This document shows positions 49,969 to 55,463 of a stretch of 55,463 bases of DNA, piece after piece. How positions within the stretch are numbered: the first letter of the stretch is position 1; each line of letters begins with the position of its first letter. Source of the DNA: PALSA-1006 sp036171275 (GTDB taxonomy: Bacteria > Pseudomonadota > Gammaproteobacteria > Burkholderiales > Gallionellaceae); the NCBI GenBank assembly GCA_036171275.1, contig JAVHQT010000022.1:1-55463 (forward strand), written 5' to 3'. The notes under the pieces were generated by a model. It saw nothing but the letters and a program-made list of their open reading frames with translations, was not told where the DNA came from and searched no databases. The position numbers and the translations under genes were made by a program.

Positions 49969-51324
49969 ATGTTTGAAAAAATCCTCATCGCCAATCGTGG
50001 CGAAATCGCATTGCGAATCCAGCGTGCTTGCCGTGAAATGGGCATTAAAACCGTCGCCGTTCACTCTGAAGCTGATGCGGAAGCAAAATATGTCAAATTA
50101 GCTGATGAATCGGTCTGTATCGGGCCCGCGCCTTCCAATCAGAGTTACTTGCACGTCCCCTCGATCATCAGTGCCGCTGAGGTGACGGATGCGCAAGCGA
50201 TTCATCCTGGTTATGGATTCTTATCCGAAAATGCCGATTTCGCAGAACGCGTTGAAAAGTCCGGTTTTGTTTTTATTGGCCCGCGTGCCGAAACAATTCG
50301 TCTAATGGGCGACAAAGTGTCTGCCAAGAATGCCATGAATAAAGCCGGTGTTCCGTGCGTGCCTGGCGTTGATGGCGCACTACCGGATGATCCGAAAGAA
50401 ATTATGCGCATTGCCAAGTTTATTGGCTATCCGGTGATTATCAAGGCGGCAGGCGGCGGCGGCGGACGCGGAATGCGCGTGGTGCACACCGAAGCCGCGC
50501 TCCTAAACGCGGTGACCATGACCAAAACGGAAGCCCAGGCCGCCTTCAATAACCCGATGGTTTACATGGAAAAATTTCTCGAAAATCCTCGGCATATTGA
50601 AATTCAAGTTCTGGCAGATCAACATGGCAACGCAGTATTTCTGGGCGAGCGAGATTGCTCAATGCAGCGTCGTCACCAAAAGATTTTAGAAGAAGCACCT
50701 GCGCCTCATCTGAACGCTAAGCTTCGCGACAAAATTGGTGAGCGTTGCGCCGAAGCGTGTCGAAAAATAGGGTATCGCGGCGCAGGAACTTTCGAATTCT
50801 TATATGAAAACAACGAGTTCTATTTCATTGAAATGAATACGCGCGTTCAGGTAGAACATCCAGTCACAGAAATGATTACGGGTGTCGATATTGTTCAACA
50901 GCAAATTCGCATTGCGGCGGGCGAAAAATTACCTTTCCGCCAAAAAGATATTCAGTTCCGTGGTCACGCAATCGAATGCCGCGTCAACGCAGAGCATCCT
51001 TTTACTTTTGTGCCCTCGCCTGGTCGAATCACCACATGGCATGTTCCTGGCGGCCCTGGCATTCGAGTCGATTCGCACGTTTACACCAACTATTTTATTC
51101 CGCCTCATTACGATTCAATGATTGGCAAAATTATTGCCTACGGCGACACGCGCGAGCAAGCCATTGCGCGAATGCGAACCGCTCTATCTGAGACGGTAGT
51201 GGATGGAATCAACACCAACATTCCGCTGCATCAAGAGTTAATGCAGGATGCTGCGTTTATTCAAGGCGGCACCAATATCCATTACTTGGAACATAAACTC
51301 GCCGAAAAAACAAAGGTTAAATAA
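49969..51324 (+). CDS. accC: Biotin carboxylase subunit of acetyl-CoA carboxylase
   Basis: A 451-residue ATP-grasp carboxylase. Motifs: FEKILIANRGEIALRI at the start, IKAAGGGGGRGMRVV (glycine loop), ERDCSMQRRHQK, and FIEMNTRVQVEHPVTE. The ATG at 49969 gives the family's length (about 449) and the canonical N-terminus. The same frame opens earlier, at ATG 49912, only 6 bp behind accB, adding a basic 19-residue extension; neither start has a good Shine-Dalgarno. Confidence 0.95.
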   Translation: MFEKILIANRGEIALRIQRACREMGIKTVAVHSEADAEAKYVKLADESVCIGPAPSNQSYLHVPSIISAAEVTDAQAIHPGYGFLSENADFAERVEKSGFVFIGPRAETIRLMGDKVSAKNAMNKAGVPCVPGVDGALPDDPKEIMRIAKFIGYPVIIKAAGGGGGRGMRVVHTEAALLNAVTMTKTEAQAAFNNPMVYMEKFLENPRHIEIQVLADQHGNAVFLGERDCSMQRRHQKILEEAPAPHLNAKLRDKIGERCAEACRKIGYRGAGTFEFLYENNEFYFIEMNTRVQVEHPVTEMITGVDIVQQQIRIAAGEKLPFRQKDIQFRGHAIECRVNAEHPFTFVPSPGRITTWHVPGGPGIRVDSHVYTNYFIPPHYDSMIGKIIAYGDTREQAIARMRTALSETVVDGINTNIPLHQELMQDAAFIQGGTNIHYLEHKLAEKTKVK

Positions 51325-51327
51325 GCT

Positions 51328-52215
51328 TTGTCTTGGCTCAATTTATCCATCCAAGCTGAAGCTAATTACGCCGAAGCCATGAGCGAACTACTGTTGGAGC
51401 GTGGCGCATTGTCGGTGGATATGTTGGATGCCGATGCAGACACGCCGGATGAGCAAGCCATATTTGGTGAACCAGGCGAGCCCACTAGCGCAGTTTGGCA
51501 GCATAATTTAGTCAATGCCTTGTTTGAGGACGGCGTCGCGGTTGCAGAAATTTTTCAAAGCTGTTGCAGCGTCCTTGGTATTTCACCGCCTCCGCACCGC
51601 ATTGATACGCTGCAAGAAAGCGATTGGGTTCGACTGACCCAAGCGCAATTTGATCCCATTCGTATTTCTGCCCGACTGTGGATTGTCCCGACTTGGCATA
51701 CGCCGAGTGACCCTTCCGCCATCAATATTGTTCTTGACCCCGGCTTGGCGTTTGGCACAGGAAGTCACCCAACGACGCGGCTATGTTTGCGTTGGCTTGA
51801 CGCCAATTTACATGGAGGCGAATGCGTCTTAGATTATGGCTGTGGCTCAGGTATTTTAGCGATTGCGGCCATGAAATTAGGGGCGGCACGTGCCAACGGT
51901 GTCGATGTTGACATGCAAGCCGTTCAAGCCAGCAAAGATAACGCGCTCGCGAATCAAGTTGCCGCTGAATTTTTCTTGCCCGAAACGCATCCAACGGCAC
52001 AATACGACCTCGTTGTTGCCAATATCTTAACCAATCCACTCCGTGCTTTAGCGCCCTTGTTGGCGGGTGCGACACGCTCAGGCGGACGGATTGTTTTATC
52101 GGGAATTTTGCAAGAGCAAGCTACCGAACTCATGCGAATTTATGCAAATTGGTTTGATTTCCAACCCGCGATATTTGAAGAGGGGTGGAGCTGTTTGTCT
52201 GGATTCAAACGATGA
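51328..52215 (+). CDS. prmA: Ribosomal protein L11 methyltransferase
   Basis: A 295-residue enzyme methylating ribosomal protein L11. It has the N-terminal substrate domain, then LDPGLAFGTGSHPTTRLCL, the SAM loop LDYGCGSGILAIAA, and VVANILTNPL. TTG 51328, 3 bp after accC, is the start: it gives MSWLNLSIQA, as in the family, and no suitable ATG exists nearby. It overlaps the next gene (ATGA). Confidence 0.95.
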   Translation: MSWLNLSIQAEANYAEAMSELLLERGALSVDMLDADADTPDEQAIFGEPGEPTSAVWQHNLVNALFEDGVAVAEIFQSCCSVLGISPPPHRIDTLQESDWVRLTQAQFDPIRISARLWIVPTWHTPSDPSAINIVLDPGLAFGTGSHPTTRLCLRWLDANLHGGECVLDYGCGSGILAIAAMKLGAARANGVDVDMQAVQASKDNALANQVAAEFFLPETHPTAQYDLVVANILTNPLRALAPLLAGATRSGGRIVLSGILQEQATELMRIYANWFDFQPAIFEEGWSCLSGFKR

Positions 52216-53072
52216 TTTCCACCACCGAATGTCCAAGTTGTCACACCCATTTTAAAGTCACCGAAGATCAACTTTCTGCGCAAGAAGGTTTGGTGCGGTG
52301 TGGTCGCTGTAAAACGGTATTTAATGCGCTTGAACAAGCACAAAACGATTTGCAACTTGCCCTGCCAATTGACATTCCGAAATCGGTTTCCAGCACGCCA
52401 GCAGCCGATATAAATTTACCGCCTGCCAGTACTCCAGCAGCTAAATCCGACGTTCCTCTTTCGAACAATCAAGTGCATGAACCCATTGAACCGGTAAATG
52501 ACGCTATAAATATCAATATAATCAAAGAGTTAGAAGAGAGCGCTTTTAGACCAAAAAAACGACACAAAAATTTTCCCTGGCTATGGATCGTTGCAAATTT
52601 CATGTTGCTGTTGGCTTTAGGACTGCAAGTGATTTACTTTTTAAGAGTCGAAATCGCCGCGCAAGCACCGCGCTTCAAACCTGCCTTATCACTTTATTGC
52701 CGCTTATTGCATTGCAGCCTACCGTTGCCACATCAAATTAATTTATTCAGCATTGAATCTTCTGATTTGGCGGCGGACACAACCGCGCCCAACCTGATTA
52801 TATTGAGTGCGATATTGCGCAATTTAGCCCCGTATGCGCAAGCTTTTCCAGCGATAGAATTAACGTTAACCAATGGCGAAAAAAAGCTACTGGCAAGACG
52901 GCTATTTAAGCCGGCCGACTATCTCAAGCCGGAAGAAAACCAAGCAATCGGTTTAGCCAACAGCCGTGAAATTGAAGTTCAATTGCGCCTTGATACGCAA
53001 GATTTGAAGCCGGCAGGTTACAAATTACTTTTACTGTATCCACCCGAAACCACAGAAAGCGTTGCCCATTAA
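52212..53072 (+). CDS. Zinc-ribbon and DUF3426 domain membrane protein
   Basis: A 286-residue protein with an MJ0042-type zinc ribbon at about 6–37 (CPSCHTHF and VRCGRCKTVFNA supplying four Cys), a Pro/Ser-rich cytoplasmic linker, one TM helix (about 124–146) and a C-terminal DUF3426 domain (ILSAILRNLAPYAQAFPAIE, then ARRLFKPADYL). Commonly found after prmA in betaproteobacteria; function unknown. ATG 52212 overlaps the prmA stop; a frame extending to 52185 is rejected. Last gene of the acc run. Confidence 0.85.
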   Translation: MISTTECPSCHTHFKVTEDQLSAQEGLVRCGRCKTVFNALEQAQNDLQLALPIDIPKSVSSTPAADINLPPASTPAAKSDVPLSNNQVHEPIEPVNDAININIIKELEESAFRPKKRHKNFPWLWIVANFMLLLALGLQVIYFLRVEIAAQAPRFKPALSLYCRLLHCSLPLPHQINLFSIESSDLAADTTAPNLIILSAILRNLAPYAQAFPAIELTLTNGEKKLLARRLFKPADYLKPEENQAIGLANSREIEVQLRLDTQDLKPAGYKLLLLYPPETTESVAH

Positions 53073-53138
53073 AAAGCGGCGCTGATTATTTTATTATATT
53101 TGAAATATTGCACGCTAACCGCACTTGCTAAAGCTAAC

Positions 53139-53549
53139 TTACGGTTGTGCAATCGTTAAAAACGAAAGCTTGCTAACCCCCGCTTTTTGCGCGATTGCCA
53201 TCACCTCGGCCACGCGTCCATAATTCACTGCTGTATCTGCTTGAATTTGCAACTGAAATTGTGGATCAGCGGCACGGGTTTGCAATATCGATTGCAATTG
53301 TGCATCGGTCAGTGCTTTCGATTCCAACGTGACCACGCCCTGTGCATCAATCCCCAAACTGGCTTTTTGCAATTTGTCGTCATGCACCACCGCTGCCGTT
53401 TTAGGTAAATTCACCTTCAGCGACTGCGGCGCCAACATGGGCGCGGTAATAATAAACACCACCAATAACACCAACATCACATCCACCAAGGGTGTGACGT
53501 TGATTTCACTCATCATGCCGTCTTGCTGAGAACCGCCACCGATTGCCAT
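53139..53549 (-). CDS. exbD: ExbD/TolR-type biopolymer transport protein
   Basis: A 136-residue protein with one N-terminal TM helix carrying the conserved Asp in INVTPLVDVMLVLLVVFII, and a periplasmic domain with the family's QADTAVNYGRVAEVMAIAQ. With its partner it forms a proton-driven motor energising TonB or TolA. No tonB, tolA or tolB is in the window, so ExbD and TolR are not cleanly separated; neighbours point to ExbD. It follows exbB by 2 bp. Confidence 0.9.
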   Translation of the reverse strand: MAIGGGSQQDGMMSEINVTPLVDVMLVLLVVFIITAPMLAPQSLKVNLPKTAAVVHDDKLQKASLGIDAQGVVTLESKALTDAQLQSILQTRAADPQFQLQIQADTAVNYGRVAEVMAIAQKAGVSKLSFLTIAQP

Positions 53550-53551
53550 CG

Positions 53552-54208
53552 TTACCCCTTAAAATCTTGTTTAGCCGCCAGGCGAATAAAATCATGTGCG
53601 AAGTTTTCCAATTCGGTGACATGCACCTTTAAGCGGCGTAAAAATAAGTTATATGCCAACACTGCCGGCAACGCAGTGGCAATACCAATCGCCGTGGCAA
53701 TCAGCGCCTCACCAATTGGCCCCGCCACAATATCCAAGCTGGCAGAACCGGTTTTTCCGATATTTTGCAGCGCATGCATAATGCCCCACACTGTACCAAA
53801 CAGACCGACAAAGGGCGCTGTCGAACCAATCGTTGCCAGCTCCGCCAACCCCCGCTCGTGATAACGTTGAATGTTTTGCAACTGTTGGCGCAATACGCTT
53901 TCCAACAATTCTTGCGGCGCACCCAAATGCTTTAAATCTTTCTGTTCTGCATTCAAACTTTTCAACTCTGCAAAACCGGCTTGCGCCAATTGTGCAAAAT
54001 CCCCGGTACTGCGCTGCACCACGGCGGCGGCAACAGCCCAATCCGCCGCACTCCAAAAAACACGCATGAATTCAGTATGCAATTTATTCAATTGGAATTG
54101 CTTCCAGGCTTTATACAAGGCGATCGACCAAGTGATAATTGATAATATAATCAATAAAAACAAGGTACTAGCAACAACCGTCGACTCTACTGAAAATAAA
54201 TGACTCAT
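53552..54208 (-). CDS. exbB: ExbB/TolQ/MotA family proton channel protein
   Basis: A 218-residue protein with three TM helices (about 12–33, 125–147 and 160–182). The typical segments LATIGSTAPFVGLFGTVWGI and GPIGEALIATAIGIATALPA include the conserved small residues lining the channel. AAGG lies directly before ATG 54208. Forms a complex with ExbD. No promoter is obvious upstream. Confidence 0.92.
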   Translation of the reverse strand: MSHLFSVESTVVASTLFLLIILSIITWSIALYKAWKQFQLNKLHTEFMRVFWSAADWAVAAAVVQRSTGDFAQLAQAGFAELKSLNAEQKDLKHLGAPQELLESVLRQQLQNIQRYHERGLAELATIGSTAPFVGLFGTVWGIMHALQNIGKTGSASLDIVAGPIGEALIATAIGIATALPAVLAYNLFLRRLKVHVTELENFAHDFIRLAAKQDFKG

Positions 54209-54372
54209 CCTTAATTATCCCTTAATGAAAAACCGATTGGACCCAAAAAACACTTGATAACCGCTCACTCCGCTTGGCGGGCGTGAATAAATTTCTCAAT
54301 CGATGGCTGTTTATTTGCATGCGGTCTTTGGTTGGCAGTCAACTGCGATTTTTTGGGTAACGCTGATTTATT

Positions 54373-54412
54373 CCGTTCGTTGCAATCCCTTCGACTTGCT
54401 CAAAGTGAACGG
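54373..54412. repeat. Imperfect inverted repeat of the dispersed CCGTTC…GAACGG type
   Basis: The element begins CCGTTCG and ends TGAACGG, enclosing CCTTCGACTTGCTCA. It resembles the widespread intergenic repeat with a TTCGACAAGCTCA core seen in many proteobacteria. A degenerate relative is in the fliP–fliQ gap. Confidence 0.5.
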
Positions 54413-54835
54413 TTATTTTAATGAGTATTCCCTTGCTTTGATTAATTAAACCGGATTTTTCCGGTGAAGTTTTCCGTTTAACTGCGCGCCCGGTGCAATC
54501 GTATTGAACAGCGTGCCAGACCTCTTTACGTTTTCATGTAGCCGTGCCCAAGCGGTCCGTCTCATCGCTGTCCACAACGCCATGCTCATCTGTATGCTGC
54601 ATTGTCAGCTGAAAAACCATCTTGGTTGCCGAATTATCCATCACTGTCTGTCTTAGTATCAATACCACCATCTGCGACGATTGATGAAAATCCCCCCTAT
54701 CATTCGATGCACTGCGATGTAACTATCCAATCTAAAAGGCGCTGGTACTCACTGCGACTGCGGCACAGCTTCGCTCAACTGAACGGCATACCATTCGGCG
54801 CCATTAGGTCAGCACTGATTTATTGCAATCACAGT

Positions 54836-54951
54836 GAGTTCTTCGACTAACTCAGGCGTGTCTTATCAAACCATGACAGCACAAATATATTATAAATCAA
54901 TACGTTAAAAACATGCTCAAATAAGGCTCTCCTGGGTTTATCGAAGAACTC
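54836..54951. repeat. 116-bp MITE-like element with 21-bp imperfect terminal inverted repeats
   Basis: The left end (54836–54856) begins GAGTTCTTCGA and ends CAGG. The right end (54931–54951), read on the other strand, also begins GAGTTCTTCGA and ends CAGG; 17 of 21 bases agree. The interior is AT-rich and contains a copy of the recurrent 16-mer (54894–54909). No transposase is present and no target duplication is certain. Confidence 0.45.
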
Positions 54952-55319
54952 AGAACTAATAACTGATTAATCAGTTTTTCCTTAACGCCCCCGTCGAGCC
55001 GATCTGATAGCCATGTCCCACCTCAATCGTACCGATTCCAAACAAAACAGGCGCAACCTCACCTGTAAAAATTTAGGTAACGGTCACGTGTATAGGCGCT
55101 AGAAGTTCACTGCGTAAAACCAGTCAAAAAATGCGTCCAGCTGCAAAATACCGAAGACAGTCCGTCAGATTCCGCGTGGCAATGTAAATGAAATTTTCAA
55201 AAATTTTCCCAGAATCGATTTCGACTTGCCTGAATGCGTTTCGGTAAATTGATAAGCACTTTCTAACAATGCAACACCTTGTCAGCCGTTGCGCGCACAT
55301 TTCTCGCTGCCCTCAGGCA

Positions 55320-55463
55320 CTATATTGGCATGCCGAGTATTTTTCCGGTCAACTTGCGGGCAAGTGGCGCCACACAGAAAATTACCGGCACACCTACCAC
55401 GTAAGCGATGGCGAATGCCTTACCCCAATGTGCAAGAAAATCAGGCTCAAAGCCGATGTTCAC
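55320..55463 (-). CDS. DUF2798-like membrane protein, 5' end beyond the window
   Basis: The last 47 codons of a minus-strand gene, stop TAG at 55320–55322. The visible part reads VNIGFEPDFLAHWGKAFAIA, then a hydrophobic segment YVVGVPVIFCVAPLARKLTG. The combination of a GF..DFL..W motif and a helix ending in VAPL.RKL recalls DUF2798 proteins, small two-helix membrane proteins of unknown function. The start lies to the right of the window. Confidence 0.6.
   Translation of the reverse strand: MNIGFEPDFLAHWGKAFAIAYVVGVPVIFCVAPLARKLTGKILGMPI

Larger units (their letters stand above)
54209..55319. other. About 1.1 kb without a convincing gene
   Basis: Between exbB and the DUF2798-like gene no reading frame looks coding. 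An 82-codon ORF (54602–54850) has no ribosome site, no family resemblance, and ends inside a repeat. A 28-codon minus-strand ORF starting MVFQLTMQHTDEHGV lies near 54534–54620. The stretch holds two repeat elements (54373–54412 and 54836–54951) and may be decayed coding sequence. Confidence 0.5.

Noticed and set aside
54602..54850. 82-codon plus-strand ORF in the gene-poor stretch
   Set aside because: No ribosome site, no recognisable family pattern, and its end lies inside an inverted-repeat element.
1..55463. CRISPR array, prophage or intact insertion sequence
   Set aside because: No regularly spaced repeats with unique spacers, and no integrase or transposase frame is visible on either strand.

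Overview
The window reads as a chromosomal segment of a motile Gram-negative proteobacterium of moderate GC content. The gene neighbourhoods (guaB–DUF3147–guaA; an EIIA(Man)–HPr–EI phosphotransferase set without a sugar permease; dsbD–aroQ–accB–accC–prmA–DUF3426; ubiG followed by a Gph/MupP-type phosphatase) resemble betaproteobacteria of the Nitrosomonadales/Neisseriales kind. That placement is inferred from gene order and family resemblance, not from a database search. No rRNA, CRISPR array, phage module or intact insertion sequence is visible.

Layout. (1) 1–147: 3' truncated tRNA-Val(TAC) on the minus strand with a strong promoter. (2) 447–18048: ten plus-strand signalling genes. These are an HTH–REC regulator, two stand-alone receivers, a PAS-PAS-GGDEF cyclase, two sister membrane histidine kinases, a 1387-residue hybrid kinase carrying GGDEF and EAL, a 1416-residue tripartite hybrid kinase with HPt, a REC–HD-GYP phosphodiesterase, and a small PAS/DHp protein whose phospho-acceptor His position is Glu. 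(3) 18290–29622: minus-strand flagellar operon fliF-G-H-I-J-K and fliL-M-N-O-P-Q-R, with fliE divergent at 29772–30089. (4) 30092–35357: group II PLP decarboxylase, a DUF2281 small protein, an uncharacterised TPR/ATP-grasp ligase coupled to a class V-like PLP enzyme, and rsuA. (5) 35729–42721: guaB, DUF3147, guaA, a small ORF with a strong Shine-Dalgarno, grxD, ubiG, a HAD phosphatase and an adenylate cyclase–hemerythrin fusion. (6) 42906–46946: tRNA-Arg(CCT), apbE, a small membrane protein, and EIIA, HPr, EI. (7) 47106–53072: dsbD, aroQ, accB, accC, prmA, DUF3426 protein. (8) 53139–55463: exbD/exbB on the minus strand, about 1.1 kb with no convincing gene, and the end of a DUF2798-like gene.

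How it works together. The first 18 kb looks like a cyclic-di-GMP and phosphorelay control centre: one dedicated cyclase, one kinase-controlled GGDEF–EAL protein and one HD-GYP enzyme, beside the flagellar export and basal-body genes. A motile/sessile switch is the natural inference. The cyclase–hemerythrin fusion suggests a further oxygen- or redox-linked nucleotide signal, and the permease-less PTS looks regulatory.

The most unusual points are the pseudo-kinase fragment at 17569–18048, the kinase–REC–GGDEF–EAL giant, the TPR/ATP-grasp plus PLP enzyme pair, the cyclase–hemerythrin fusion, and a recurrent 16-bp motif (WAATCA-N5-TTATA type) found about ten times, nearly always between genes.
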